NCBI RefSeq assembly: GCF_003060825.1
Contig: NZ_CP028922.1
Coordinates: 4,495,001-4,559,000 of the forward strand
From: Paenibacillus sp. CAA11
GTDB lineage: Bacteria > Bacillota > Bacilli > Paenibacillales > Paenibacillaceae
Reading direction: 5' to 3'
Length of the DNA: 64,000 nucleotides
Shown here: in pieces, positions 53,888-63,771 of the stretch
Position numbering within the stretch: position 1 is the first letter of the stretch
Layout of the letters: each line of letters opens with the position of its first letter
Translations under genes and position numbers: made by a program
Notes under the pieces: generated by a model
Seen by the model: the letters and a program-made list of their open reading frames with translations, nothing else
The model's database searches: none
Told to the model about the DNA's origin: nothing

Positions 53888-54442
53888 TCAATCCCTGTTT
53901 CCCAAAAACTGAACCAGCCGCTCCTCTTGCAGCAGATGATGCCTGTAGTGCATCTCCACGAGAGCGAACCATTCCCTTGCGTTCAGGCCGCCAAACCGCG
54001 GATGCTCAACCGTCCGCTGATCATCCGATTCCGGCAGCAGCGCCATGACCTCCTTCATTAGGCCGCTCACAGCCTCAAGGCCTTCACGCAGCTGCTCATG
54101 GCTCTCCGGCTGCTGCGGCGTGTACTGCGGAGAAGGCGGTACATGAACGCGCTGCGGCGGAAAGGCGCCGCTTGCATAGATCATTTCCCCAAGCGCAGAC
54201 TTGCCCGTCGTACCTGCCGGTCCTTGTCCTGATGCATCAGGGCTCATCAGCTTCATTGCATTCCCCAATTGCATGTGCCTGGCAGACTGAATTAAATGGG
54301 CATACATCTGACCCAAGGACCACTCGTCTGCTGCCGGCTTCCTCCTGAGCTCTTCAAGGGTATAACCCGCAAGTGTCTCCATACAGTGATTGTTAAGCTC
54401 TTCAAAGCTGTTTAGAATTTCCTCGTTATTCATCGCTTTCAT
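53888..54442 (-). CDS. DinB superfamily protein
   Basis: About 184 residues. ATG at 54442 has AGGAGG nine bases upstream; an in-frame ATG at 54451 is too close to it. The four-helix DinB fold is suggested by AADEWSLGQMYAHLIQSARH and the late HPRFGGLNAREWFALVEMHY followed by RHHLLQEERLV, which carry the usual three His ligands. Function unknown; possibly a thiol-dependent detoxification enzyme. Monocistronic. Confidence 0.82.
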   Translation of the reverse strand: MKAMNNEEILNSFEELNNHCMETLAGYTLEELRRKPAADEWSLGQMYAHLIQSARHMQLGNAMKLMSPDASGQGPAGTTGKSALGEMIYASGAFPPQRVHVPPSPQYTPQQPESHEQLREGLEAVSGLMKEVMALLPESDDQRTVEHPRFGGLNAREWFALVEMHYRHHLLQEERLVQFLGNRD

Positions 54443-54559
54443 GGCTAGCATCCTCCTAGGCTTATCAAGAATATAACTCTACTATATCCTCCCCCTCCTG
54501 ACAGCTGTATGTCAGTAGTGCCTTAGTGCCTAGCAGGCTGCTCCAATCTTGGCCTGCAT

Positions 54560-55924
54560 TTATTCCGGTGCGATACGTACCGCAATATCCCGTTCGTCCC
54601 CGCTATAAATGACTAATTGATCCGCCTGTACCCCTTCCCCGGTCACGAACTCCAGCTCTACCGGCAGAGAAGGGAGAAAATATCGCGTTTCTGAAGAAGG
54701 ATAGATCGGCAATCGGACTTGGCCAGTGATCTGAATGAACAGCTGCCCGCTCTCTGTACTGATCTCTGCCACCAGATCCTCTGCTAAGCGGTACTGCCCC
54801 GTGTAACGGTCATATAGGGCCGGATTCACACTGACGGCCTGCCGCTCCCTCGGGGGCTCGGGCAGCCGGTCATAATCCTCCCCGAACAGCACCTGTTCCG
54901 CGCATTTCAGCACATCTACCTCGAAACCAAGATCCTGTTCCCGATTGTTCAAGTAAATCAGCGTCTTGTGCTCATCGACGAAGCGCATCAGCGAGGTAGA
55001 ATATCCCGGCCAACCGCCATTGTGGAACACAATCCGCCCACGCTTCGGATCGTCTTTAATAATCCAGCCGAACCCGTAATCAAAGGTCTCCCCGTTATTC
55101 AGCTTCACCGGGCGGAAGGCTTCATTCAAGGCCTCCTTGCTAAGCAGACGGTCCGAGTACAAAGCTTGATCGAATATCAGCAAGTCGCCTGCGGTAGAGT
55201 TCACTGTACCATCTCCTTGAATGCCATCCAGATACTTCACATAATCCAGCTCAGGCAGCTCATCGGGCAGCTTGTACTCCCCTGTCTTCACATCCAGCAC
55301 ATAGCCATAGGCGTAATCATCCAGTTCACGCGGCCGATGCCTGCGGTTGTGAATCAGAGTTCGGCTCATACCTAAGGGTTCGAACATATGCTGCTGCATA
55401 TAATCCGGGAAATTCATTCCCGAGATTTGTTCAATTAAACAAGCTAATAAGACATACCCTGTGTTGCTGTATTCCCAGCGGTCTCCCGGAGCGAACAGCA
55501 GCCCCGGCTTATCCTGAACGAGCATATCCAGCACATCCTGGTTCACTGCAATGCGGGAATGATCCCAGTTCATCAAGAAGTGGGTCATATAATCGGGTAC
55601 ACCTGAGGTATGTGTCAGCAGATGCCGAACGGTAATCTCCGCATAGGGAAGCGCCGGGATATACTGCTGAACAAGGTCATCATACCCCAGTCTTCCTTGG
55701 TCAGCCAGCAGCATTATACCTGCCGCGGTAAATGGTTTGGATACCGATGCCAGTTCGAAGATGGAGCGGCTTGTCAGTGGCAGCCCCTCTTCCCTATTGG
55801 CCTGTCCAAAGGCCCCTTCATAGATGATCTGCCCCTGTTCTGCCGCCAGAACCACCCCGTGAATATGGTTCTTCCGATAAAGGCCGCTAAACATGTTCTC
55901 CAACTTATTTCCTATGGCCTGCAT
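54560..55924 (-). CDS. serine hydrolase of the class C beta-lactamase family
   Basis: 454 residues. SxxK motif in FELASVSKPFTAAGI (nucleophile Ser), Tyr motif in WEYSNTGYVLLACLIEQI, and a HNGGWPGYS block in place of the KTG box, followed by a C-terminal ~110-residue beta domain (YDRTGQYRLAEDL-like start). No signal peptide, so it is cytosolic; members act as esterases or D-amino acid peptidases more often than as beta-lactamases. GGAGGG precedes the ATG. Confidence 0.88.
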   Translation of the reverse strand: MQAIGNKLENMFSGLYRKNHIHGVVLAAEQGQIIYEGAFGQANREEGLPLTSRSIFELASVSKPFTAAGIMLLADQGRLGYDDLVQQYIPALPYAEITVRHLLTHTSGVPDYMTHFLMNWDHSRIAVNQDVLDMLVQDKPGLLFAPGDRWEYSNTGYVLLACLIEQISGMNFPDYMQQHMFEPLGMSRTLIHNRRHRPRELDDYAYGYVLDVKTGEYKLPDELPELDYVKYLDGIQGDGTVNSTAGDLLIFDQALYSDRLLSKEALNEAFRPVKLNNGETFDYGFGWIIKDDPKRGRIVFHNGGWPGYSTSLMRFVDEHKTLIYLNNREQDLGFEVDVLKCAEQVLFGEDYDRLPEPPRERQAVSVNPALYDRYTGQYRLAEDLVAEISTESGQLFIQITGQVRLPIYPSSETRYFLPSLPVELEFVTGEGVQADQLVIYSGDERDIAVRIAPE

Positions 55925-55999
55925 TCGCCCTCATCCCTCCAAGTCATGTCTTGTTCTTATCAACAATACGAATAAACTTGGAAAAAAGTATCATTTTGC

Positions 56000-57160
56000 T
56001 CAAGAAACGGATGCTCTAGCCACGCAATTCCTTCCTTTACGCTTGGCTTCATACAGCACTTCATCACTTAACTGGTAAAGCCTATCCAGACCTGTCCTTG
56101 GCTCGGCCTCTACGGTTACAACTCCCATGCTGACCGTATATTTCACAGCTGCCTGCAGCGGGTATGCCTGCTCCAGACGCATTCTCAGCCGCTTGGTAAT
56201 CTCATCCGACTCCGCTTCCCCCATCCCGGGGAGCAGAATAGCGAACTCATCTCCGCCGTACCGTCCAAATATGCCTGTATCCTTAAGCTCGCTATCAAAC
56301 ACATGGGTTATTTCCTTCAGGACCTTATCGCCAATATCGTGGCCATGGGTGTCGTTAATCAACTTGTAGTGATCAATATCAAACAGGATAAAGGTCACGG
56401 GCTGTCGATTCGTTAATCTTGCGATAGCCTGTTCCGCCTGCTCCATGAATCCCCGCCGGTTCAGAACGCCTGTCAGATCATCATAGTTCGCAAGGTAAAG
56501 CAAGCGCTCATCCGCGCGCTGCTTGGACAGCAAGATGAAGCCTGTGTTGCCCAGAATCATAATTAAATACAAAGACAGGAACGAGAGGGTCTGATATATG
56601 CTTGGCGAGAACAGGCTCATGGCCCGCTCCATTTGCAATGCGGTAAAGGCTCGTCCAGCAAGGCCAATAACTACGCTCATATACAGGTATCCCATCGTAG
56701 TCTGAAGCCTGCTGGCTTTAGGGGCGGTAATCATCCGATAGGCAGGGTATACAATGAAGCCCGCCGTGGCAAGGGAGGCATAGGCGATCCGCACACTCTC
56801 CACATTGTGAACAATAAAGATCAGGTTAAATCCGGCGATGGCTGCAAGTGTGTAGGCCAAATACAACCTTAGCAGCCGCTTTCCAACATGAACCTGAAGC
56901 ATAAGTAAAGAAAAGGTCTCCAGGGCAGCTCCCGTCAGCAAAATGGAATTCGCGACCGATATGCTGATGACATCCGGCAGCAGGCTGCGGAATATTAATA
57001 GCCCCCATGCTAGAGACTGTACCCATTTCGACATGTAAAAAGTGTTTGCAGCCTTGTCATCCGTATGCTTATTTCTATAGGCGCTGATTAGAATGACCGT
57101 GAATAAATGCCCAACAACAAGGGACGCGAATACCGTCTTCATATCCAGATTAAATGTCAT
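56000..57160 (-). CDS. membrane-bound diguanylate cyclase (GGDEF)
   Basis: 386 residues: six to seven N-terminal membrane helices (about 10-200), then a GGDEF domain with the intact active-site loop FGRYGGDEFAILLPG and the substrate motif LFDIDHYKLINDTHGHDIGD. It should make cyclic di-GMP in response to a membrane signal. The RxxD inhibitory site five residues before GGDEF is absent. Single gene, weak ribosome binding site. Confidence 0.92.
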   Translation of the reverse strand: MTFNLDMKTVFASLVVGHLFTVILISAYRNKHTDDKAANTFYMSKWVQSLAWGLLIFRSLLPDVISISVANSILLTGAALETFSLLMLQVHVGKRLLRLYLAYTLAAIAGFNLIFIVHNVESVRIAYASLATAGFIVYPAYRMITAPKASRLQTTMGYLYMSVVIGLAGRAFTALQMERAMSLFSPSIYQTLSFLSLYLIMILGNTGFILLSKQRADERLLYLANYDDLTGVLNRRGFMEQAEQAIARLTNRQPVTFILFDIDHYKLINDTHGHDIGDKVLKEITHVFDSELKDTGIFGRYGGDEFAILLPGMGEAESDEITKRLRMRLEQAYPLQAAVKYTVSMGVVTVEAEPRTGLDRLYQLSDEVLYEAKRKGRNCVARASVS

Positions 57161-57246
57161 TCCTGCAAGCTCACCAACTTTTTCTCAGGTAATGATGCGC
57201 ATAATGCATGATTATAGCAAATAATGGGGGCAACCCATAACCCATA

Positions 57247-57290
57247 CAAAAAAGCTGCCCCAAGGCACTGATCATGACCTTGGGACAGCC
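57247..57290 (-). terminator. terminator after the symporter gene
   Basis: On the minus strand GGCTGTCCCAAGGTCA pairs with TGCCTTGGGGCAGC around a short loop and is followed by six T residues. Confidence 0.85.
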
Positions 57291-57321
57291 GTGTCCTTAA
57301 GCGAATCTCCTATGCAGCGAC

Positions 57322-58713
57322 TCAAGGCTTCCAGCATTCAACGTTCTCAAGCCCCGGCTTGCCTGCCTTGTTGAATACAGGATCTTTGCCCTGCTTCTTC
57401 TGGTTAATGTAATCAGCCAGCGCCATAAAGGCTACTCTGGACAGTAAAGTTATTGCGGTTAGATTGACTATGACCATCAGACCCATGAACAGGTCCGCCA
57501 GATCCCATACCAGTTGAACCTTGGCTAGTGCGCCGAAGAGAATCATTCCCAGGACCGCTACGCGGTAAGTCCACAGCCAAATTTTGCTCGATTTCAGGAA
57601 CTCGATGTTGGTTTCCCCATAGTAATAGTTCCCAATAAGTGTACTGAAGGCGAACAAGAAAACCATGACCGCTAAGGCGCCGGATGCCCAAGAGCCCAGA
57701 TGCACACTAAGCGCAGCTTGGGTCAGAACAATTCCGTCAAGTCCCGGCTGGTTATAAACTCCGGACAGCAAAATAATAAAGGCCGTGCTTGTACAAATGA
57801 CAAGTGTGTCGGTCAGCACACCAAAGGCCTGAATGAGCCCCTGCTTGACCGGATGACTTGTTTCGGCCGAGGCTGCAGCATTGGGGGCACTGCCCATGCC
57901 CGCCTCATTAGAGAAGAGGCCGCGCTTAATGCCGTTCATCAGGGCCGCACCGAGAGAGCCTCCGGCAACTTGATCGAAGCCGAATGCGTTTTTGACAATC
58001 AATGCAATAACATGCGGCATCTCTGTAATGTTAATTAATACAATAATTGCTGCAATACCGATATAGAGGACAGCCATGATGATAACAATATACTCTGACA
58101 TACGGGCGATCCGCCTGACCCCTCCAATAATAATTCCGGCAAAAACGAACACCATTACGATTCCCACCATCCATTTTGGGGCACCGAATGAATTTTGGAA
58201 AGCCTGTGTAATAGTGTTGGACTGCACAGCGTTAAAGACTAAGCCGAAGCAAAGGGTTATCAGAATCGCAAAGAGCACCCCCATCCAGCGCTTTTTGAGA
58301 CCTAACTCCATATAATAAGCCGGGCCGCCCCGGTAGCCTATCTTATCCCGCACCTTGTATATTTGAGCAAGCGTACTCTCAATAAAGCTGGAAGCAGAAC
58401 CGATAATGGCAATAACCCACATCCAGAACACCGCGCCCGGGCCGCCCAGTGCTATAGCTATGGCGATCCCCGTAATGTTCCCTGTGCCTACACGGGCCGC
58501 CATACTGATGCAGAAGGCTTGAAACGGAGAAATTTGGCCCGGATGACGTTCCCGGGATTCAAAGAGGACCCGCACCATTTCCCGCAGCATGCGAACTTGA
58601 AGGAATTTTGTCCGGAAGGTAAAATAGACCCCTCCAGCTACAAGTAGTAAAATAAGTAATTTGGACCATAGAAAGTCATTCGTTACAGTAATGATATCTT
58701 GCAGAAGATTCAT
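57322..58713 (-). CDS. sodium:amino acid (alanine/glycine) symporter, AGCS family
   Basis: 463 residues with about eleven helices. Typical AGCS motifs: FCISMAARVGTGNITGIAIA, GGPGAVFWMWVIAIIGSASS, GLFSNEAGMGSAPNAAASAE and NYYYGETNIEFLKSSK. It imports alanine, glycine or a related amino acid with Na+. AGGA precedes the ATG. Monocistronic. Confidence 0.95.
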   Translation of the reverse strand: MNLLQDIITVTNDFLWSKLLILLLVAGGVYFTFRTKFLQVRMLREMVRVLFESRERHPGQISPFQAFCISMAARVGTGNITGIAIAIALGGPGAVFWMWVIAIIGSASSFIESTLAQIYKVRDKIGYRGGPAYYMELGLKKRWMGVLFAILITLCFGLVFNAVQSNTITQAFQNSFGAPKWMVGIVMVFVFAGIIIGGVRRIARMSEYIVIIMAVLYIGIAAIIVLINITEMPHVIALIVKNAFGFDQVAGGSLGAALMNGIKRGLFSNEAGMGSAPNAAASAETSHPVKQGLIQAFGVLTDTLVICTSTAFIILLSGVYNQPGLDGIVLTQAALSVHLGSWASGALAVMVFLFAFSTLIGNYYYGETNIEFLKSSKIWLWTYRVAVLGMILFGALAKVQLVWDLADLFMGLMVIVNLTAITLLSRVAFMALADYINQKKQGKDPVFNKAGKPGLENVECWKP

Positions 58714-58856
58714 GTTGGCAATTCCTCGCTGTCTATTAGTAATATCGCATGGTTTTACTGAGAATATTGCACCTAGTATACCAACTCCGGTAAATTAAGC
58801 AAAGCACTTTCATGTGTTTTCAGGAAATGGAAGATGATGCCGGCGAATATGGGCAT

Positions 58857-58895
58857 AAAAAAACTGCCCTTAATTCTACATTAAGAGCAGTTTGC
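58857..58895 (-). terminator. terminator after the cold-shock gene
   Basis: Minus strand AAACTGCTCTTAAT / ATTAAGGGCAGTTT with a five-base loop, then seven T residues. Confidence 0.88.
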
Positions 58896-58908
58896 TAAAT
58901 TCGCCTGG

Positions 58909-59109
58909 TTACAGCTTAACTACGTTCTCAGCTTGTGGCCCGCGGCTGCCTTGAGTAATGTTAAACTCAACGCGCTGGCCTTCATCCAAGGTCTTAAAGC
59001 CTTCACCCGTAATGGCGCTGAAGTGCACGAACACATCGTCTCCGCCTTCAACCTCAATGAAGCCAAATCCTTTGTCCGCGTTAAACCATTTCACTGTTCC
59101 TTGCTGCAT
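58909..59109 (-). CDS. cold-shock protein (CspA family)
   Basis: 66 residues, a single cold-shock domain with RNP1 KGFGFIEV and RNP2 VFVHFSAI. It binds single-stranded nucleic acid and melts RNA structure. The start follows CGGAGGT. The ~100-base leader to the GNAT gene carries the promoter region, not resolved here. Confidence 0.97.
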   Translation of the reverse strand: MQQGTVKWFNADKGFGFIEVEGGDDVFVHFSAITGEGFKTLDEGQRVEFNITQGSRGPQAENVVKL

Positions 59110-59211
59110 AAACTTAACTACCTCCGAAATTGTTTGATATTAGCATGCTTTTGTTATTGTTGCCCATATTGCGGAGAAAATACTCTAGAAGCCCTTCCTG
59201 AATTAACAAAT

Positions 59212-60030
59212 TCATGACCGGGAGGAGAACTTAAGCTCCGCGATCTGTCCGCAAGGCTGAAATCCGATATTCTGATAAACCTTATTCGAAGTGGGATTCG
59301 ACAAGTCTGCATACAGCAGCGGGAGCAGTCCTTCGCCAAGCAGCAAGGTGCAGAGCCTTGCAACCAGCATGCTGGCAAAACCGTTCTTACGAAACTCAGC
59401 AGGGGTATACACGGCGTTAATCCGCCCATGTCTGGCCGAACGATGGGAGATTTGCGCCATGGATACCGGTTCGTCCCCTTTCATCCACAAATATAAATTT
59501 CCGTTGCCAATCATTCGCTCCGCCGCCGGAATCTGGCTGGCCGCATCAACCATACGATCGAATGCATTCTCTACGAACCCGGCAAGAAATGCAGCAACGC
59601 GGCTAACGTCCTTATCTTCGGCCTGTCTGATCTCCCCGCCTGGTCTTACTGGAGGCACAACCTGAGGGCAGATATAAGCTGCCATGACCATCTGGGCATG
59701 GAAGGTCATATGGTGACGCTGGGTATAACGCTCCGCAAAATCCATGACGATCTGGGAATCGCCCGTTATCCCAGGCAGTAAAGAAGCTGCCAGAAATTCG
59801 ACCATCTCCTGCAATCTTTGTCCCCTCTCGCACTCAGCCAGTTCCTCCGCGAGCCACAGCCAGCCGTTATGCCCTGGCGAGCCGGCAAAAATGAGCTGTC
59901 CGTCGGGCGATTTCACGCATAGAGATTGCTCCGACGCATTAATCGTATGAAGAAGGTTGTACCTCGCTTCGTCCTTCACAAATGAAGGGCTGTTAAGCAT
60001 CTCATCCCCCTGCTTCATTCTCTCAAGCAT
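59212..60030 (-). CDS. GNAT family N-acetyltransferase
   Basis: 272 residues. A non-catalytic N-terminal half (about 1-130) precedes a GNAT domain with IRQAEDKDVSRVAAF, INAVYTPAEFRKNGFASMLV (acetyl-CoA loop RKNGFA) and ADLSNPTSNKVYQNIGFQPC. Substrate unknown. GGAGAGGA precedes the ATG. Confidence 0.88.
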   Translation of the reverse strand: MLERMKQGDEMLNSPSFVKDEARYNLLHTINASEQSLCVKSPDGQLIFAGSPGHNGWLWLAEELAECERGQRLQEMVEFLAASLLPGITGDSQIVMDFAERYTQRHHMTFHAQMVMAAYICPQVVPPVRPGGEIRQAEDKDVSRVAAFLAGFVENAFDRMVDAASQIPAAERMIGNGNLYLWMKGDEPVSMAQISHRSARHGRINAVYTPAEFRKNGFASMLVARLCTLLLGEGLLPLLYADLSNPTSNKVYQNIGFQPCGQIAELKFSSRS

Positions 60031-60065
60031 ATGTATCCTCTCCTCCTTAACGCAAAGCCATATAC

Positions 60066-60092
60066 AAAACTCCGCCCCTAAAGGACGGAGTT
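60066..60092 (-). terminator. probable terminator of the small acidic protein gene
   Basis: AACTCCG (60068-60074) / CGGAGTT (60086-60092); on the minus strand TTG follows the stem. It lies about 100 bases after the stop at 60189. Confidence 0.6.
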
Positions 60093-60188
60093 CATATCAA
60101 GTCATTTTTTCCGAAGTGAATTGGATAAAGTATACGCGGGAAGAGAATTAACCGTCAATCCTGCAATCTGACTAGTTCATCCAGAAGC

Positions 60189-60467
60189 TTAATCTGCGTA
60201 CCCGGCTAAGCCTTTGTCCATTAAGTAGTCCATCTCCGCATCCAGAATGCGTTCCACTGTCAATTCATCCAGCTTCACATCACGCCGGGACAATACGTAA
60301 TCCACCAGGTCGTCGCTGTCGATATCGATATCCCCTTTGCTATTCTTGTGGGCCTTATCAATGAAGTCCTGTTCATGCTTCAGAATTAGACGAATATCCA
60401 GCGGGTCGGCCTGCGTACGTCCGGCTATATATTGAACCAGCTCTTGTTCATTGAGGGTATCTGCCAT
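60189..60467 (-). CDS. small conserved acidic protein of unknown function
   Basis: 92 residues, mostly helical and acidic (ADTLNEQELVQYIAGRTQAD, DIDIDSDDLVDYVLSRRD, ILDAEMDYLMDKGLAGYAD). GGAG stands nine bases before the ATG. Not a domain I can name. Monocistronic between the GNAT gene and the large surface protein gene. Confidence 0.7.
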   Translation of the reverse strand: MADTLNEQELVQYIAGRTQADPLDIRLILKHEQDFIDKAHKNSKGDIDIDSDDLVDYVLSRRDVKLDELTVERILDAEMDYLMDKGLAGYAD

Positions 60468-60568
60468 GCATATCTGCTCCTTATCCGTCGTTATTTCCTT
60501 GCCTATCTGAATATATAGTGTGCCCGTTAAGAATGCAATCTTGATCCCAGCCTTTTCGCTATTCTCTA

Positions 60569-63304
60569 CTAAAGCTGGTAGGGGTCCTGAAAGCCGATCT
60601 CAGCCAATCTCTCTGCAATTCTTAACTTCTCCGCTTCTGTTAGAACCCCGTTCGGATTAAGCTTGAAGTTTCTGCCCGGCTTAAAGCTGATATCTTCATC
60701 TTTCCCCCGGGTTGTATAGGGCAGTGCAGGTATAGGTCCCGTGTAGTTCGTGAAATCAATCACTCTCCAGGCGGCTTCATGATCGGCTTTGCTAAGAATC
60801 AGTCGTTCGGTACGAGTCTCTGTCCACAGATACTGAAGACTAGGATCGGAGACCTGGTAACCGGAAGAAACCCCCGAGCCTCTGAACTGGAGCGTAAAGG
60901 TATTCCCTTCATTATGAGCACCGGACAACATTCCAAACCTCTGTGCAAAATCAGTCAGCCCAATCATTTCTACACTGCCGCTCCGCCAATGTTGAACCGT
61001 GTATTCCCATGCAGCTTTCAGATCTGGCGTCCGGTATACCCAGTTCGGCTCAAAAATCAGCGATAAATAATTGATTGTATTATGATTTCGATAGGGATTA
61101 TCAAGGTACTGTTCTAAGATGTGGACCTGCTCTTGCCCTCCGCTCAGCGGATCTGCCGGATGAAGAGTCCATCTCGATTGATCCTGAGTATACGTGCTGC
61201 CGATAGGGTCAATGGTAATGGTATTCATAAATAAATTGCCGCTGTCTGTAGATTGATCCTGTGCCGGGACAAGGACATTGCTCCGGTGGCTAACATACGG
61301 CATCAGCTCTGACCCCTCACCGGAAAGCTGGTCAACATTGTACTGGGTAGCTGTCCACCCCATGAAGGTGTGAATTCCATAATGCTCCTGTACCCAGGCT
61401 GCTTGCTCAGGGTTAATGCTGTACGTCACAAAGGATTTCGGCTTAAACTCTTCAGGAATGGACTGCCATACACTAGGTTGCCCTAGTGTATTTCCTTCAT
61501 GCTTGTTTGGAAGGGCATTGTACCGATACATATAAGCCCATTCCTGCATTTTATATATAAAAAGATCGCGATCCGCCTGATTATTAGGGAAGCCAAAAGC
61601 GATAGCAATTTCGTCACCGTAACTGAGAACATACTGCTTAATGAGCTCAAGCTGATTACGATGGTCTTCATAAAATACAAAATCATTATCCAGCGCCCAG
61701 GTTACTCTGGCATTCGGATCGATTCGCTTCACCTGTTCCCGGATTTCCCGGATCTCATCTACACTCGTAGCTTTATCCCTAATGCCTTCACATAAGACAG
61801 CAAATGTGAAATACATCTCCTTAGCCGGGGACACAGTAAGAGGGAGGTCATAGGAGAACTGGTCGTATACGGCGGTTACCGTTGTCGCGCCCGCCCCCTT
61901 GGCTGTAATCCTCCCACTCGAATCAATAGAGGCAACGGACGGATTGCTGATGGAATACTGAGCGGAAGCCGTCAAGTCTTGATAGGACCCGTCTGTGTAA
62001 ATCCCTTTCACCTGAGTAGGAAGCCTGTCATTAACTTGAAGAGAAGATCGGGGCGCCTCAAGCCTGATGGATTGCAATGCAGCCAGGTTAGATTTGACCT
62101 CGAGATCAAAGCCAAGGCTTTTCCCTCCGTAAAGAATAGTGATATGAGCCTTGCCTGGAAGGTTGCCTAGAAGTTCCCCTTTTGAGACAACCTTCACAAT
62201 ATCTTCGTCACTGCTCTGGAAATCAGACATCTCGGTTACCTTTGCTTGACTAGCATCTGTGAAATGAGCTATTACTTCAGTGCTGTACAGCTCACCTGAA
62301 TTTACGGAATAGGTATCATTCGTTACCGATATGGACTCCAGAAGCCGCACCGGAATAGGCTTCGAGGGAACCGTTGGCGAATTTGAATCATGATTTGGTA
62401 TTGGAATTGGTGACGTTGGTTTTGGTGTAGGTTTCGGTGTAGGCGTCGGTTTCGGTGTAGGTTTCGGTATCGGCGTCGGTACCGGTGTTGGTGCCGGTGT
62501 CGGTGTGAGCGCCGGTGTCGGTGCCGATGTCGGAATTGGCCAAGAACTACTTGAGCTCCCTGCTGAAGTCGGCTCCCTGCCATCTTGGACAAGGCTCGGG
62601 CTATTAGCACTAGTGCTCAGCTGTTTTTTAAAATATTCCTCGGCCTTAGCTGTGTAAAAATCACGATTGTACTTTAATTCATACAACAGCTTGGCAATAA
62701 CTTCGCGGGGAATGGAGGCTCTATAATCAATCTCGCCTTCCGTAAAAGCGAGCAATCCCATGGCTCTTGTCAGCTCTACTGCCGGACGGGCATAATCAGA
62801 GACACCGGGCAGATCAGCCTGCTTGGCATCCTTTAAACGGGCAACCTGTTCGTCATATTGGAGCAGATGTGTAAGAATCAACAGAATTTGCTCGTAGGAG
62901 AGCTCCGCCCTCCCGCTAAATTTGCGTTCACTGATACCATACATCAGACCGGACTCATGAATAGCTGCAACATAAGGCTCGGCCCAATCAGACACATCTA
63001 CAAATTCAGTCTTAGCTTGTGGGTTCACAGCAAGCGCTTCATATCGGACTAGCAAAGCGGCAAACTGTTCCCGCGTAAGCATGGCTTTCGGATGATAGCG
63101 CTGAGCTCCGTCCCCAGTTATAATCCCTTCCTGCTGAAGGGCCGTAATTTCTTTTCGGTAAGCCGAGTCGGCTATATCCTTAAACTCTACAGCAGCCCCA
63201 GCTATCGAATACGGGATAAGGATAGGTACTAAGAACAAAACAATGAGACAACTAATCAAACACTTTTTAAAATTCATATAGCAACGAGCACCAGCCTTCC
63301 TCAT
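60569..63304 (-). CDS. SLH-domain surface protein with Pro/Thr linker, two Big2 domains and a large C-terminal domain
   Basis: 911 residues. Signal peptide (from about [20 protein letters not shown]), three SLH modules (about 40-220; [20 protein letters not shown] and [20 protein letters not shown]), a Pro/Thr/Lys linker (about 250-310), two bacterial Ig-like Big2 domains ([39 protein letters not shown]) and a ~415-residue C-terminal domain with [38 protein letters not shown] and [18 protein letters not shown]. That last domain looks like a carbohydrate-active barrel (polysaccharide deacetylase-like), but I cannot place it firmly. SLH modules anchor to wall polysaccharide. ATG 63277 is an alternative start; neither has a good ribosome binding site. 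Confidence 0.85.
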   Translation of the reverse strand: MRKAGARCYMNFKKCLISCLIVLFLVPILIPYSIAGAAVEFKDIADSAYRKEITALQQEGIITGDGAQRYHPKAMLTREQFAALLVRYEALAVNPQAKTEFVDVSDWAEPYVAAIHESGLMYGISERKFSGRAELSYEQILLILTHLLQYDEQVARLKDAKQADLPGVSDYARPAVELTRAMGLLAFTEGEIDYRASIPREVIAKLLYELKYNRDFYTAKAEEYFKKQLSTSANSPSLVQDGREPTSAGSSSSSWPIPTSAPTPALTPTPAPTPVPTPIPKPTPKPTPTPKPTPKPTSPIPIPNHDSNSPTVPSKPIPVRLLESISVTNDTYSVNSGELYSTEVIAHFTDASQAKVTEMSDFQSSDEDIVKVVSKGELLGNLPGKAHITILYGGKSLGFDLEVKSNLAALQSIRLEAPRSSLQVNDRLPTQVKGIYTDGSYQDLTASAQYSISNPSVASIDSSGRITAKGAGATTVTAVYDQFSYDLPLTVSPAKEMYFTFAVLCEGIRDKATSVDEIREIREQVKRIDPNARVTWALDNDFVFYEDHRNQLELIKQYVLSYGDEIAIAFGFPNNQADRDLFIYKMQEWAYMYRYNALPNKHEGNTLGQPSVWQSIPEEFKPKSFVTYSINPEQAAWVQEHYGIHTFMGWTATQYNVDQLSGEGSELMPYVSHRSNVLVPAQDQSTDSGNLFMNTITIDPIGSTYTQDQSRWTLHPADPLSGGQEQVHILEQYLDNPYRNHNTINYLSLIFEPNWVYRTPDLKAAWEYTVQHWRSGSVEMIGLTDFAQRFGMLSGAHNEGNTFTLQFRGSGVSSGYQVSDPSLQYLWTETRTERLILSKADHEAAWRVIDFTNYTGPIPALPYTTRGKDEDISFKPGRNFKLNPNGVLTEAEKLRIAERLAEIGFQDPYQL
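62415..62535. repeat. coding repeat for the Pro/Thr linker
   Basis: About ten imperfect 12-base units of the form GGTGTNGGTNNC (plus strand), encoding Thr-Pro-x-Pro on the minus strand. In-frame and prone to copy-number change. Confidence 0.75.
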
Positions 63305-63553
63305 CTACAACAGAAAAACTGCCCAAATTCAGGATCGTCTACTGTTGTCAGATTGGCGGCAGTCTCTCTAACTTTGATATCGGAGGTGCATGGGCACAAA
63401 TAAATAGTCTATAAGTTCCTAATTTTCAGCGGACAGATTCCATTTATGTAAAAATATATAAGTTTAATCTCTAGGAAGAAGGACATGGCCGTTATCTATA
63501 TACCCCACAGGGTATGTTAAACTTAACTACATTTTTTATAGGGGGACAACCAA

Positions 63554-63668
63554 GTGAATATCGAGCTGCTAAAGGATTTGATCAAAGACGAGCGGGGGAA
63601 TTACTATGTTGCCGTACAGCTATATTGATATGATTGAATTCTATCGTTATCCCAAGCTGCACCGTTAG
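63554..63668 (+). pseudogene. two tiny overlapping ORFs, possible frameshifted short gene
   Basis: GTG at 63554, preceded by AGGGGGACAA, opens a 24-codon frame (NIELLKDLIKDERGNYYV...) ending in TGA at 63626. An ATG at 63606 in another frame opens 20 codons (LPYSYIDMIEFYRYPKLHR) ending in TAG at 63666. Joined by one shift they would read as a single small protein. Either a broken gene or a genuine pair. The region 63305-63553 contains an AT-rich leader without other features. Confidence 0.35.
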
Positions 63669-63686
63669 TTCCTGATTCCCAAACAC

Positions 63687-63708
63687 CAGAGCCGGTTAAC
63701 CGGCTCTG
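63687..63708. repeat. perfect 22-bp palindrome
   Basis: CAGAGCCGGTTAACCGGCTCTG at 63687-63708 reads the same on both strands (11-bp arms, no loop). There is no T tract, so it is either an operator or a weak terminator between the small ORFs and the convergent hydrolase gene. Confidence 0.75.
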
Positions 63709-63771
63709 ATCGATCCACGGGCATACAGATGGTGATATGAGGTAGATGGTGGATTCACAAATGAATAGAAT

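Noticed and set aside
62415..62535. short regular repeats resembling a CRISPR-like array
   Set aside because: Units are 12 bases, contiguous and coding (Thr-Pro), with no spacers.
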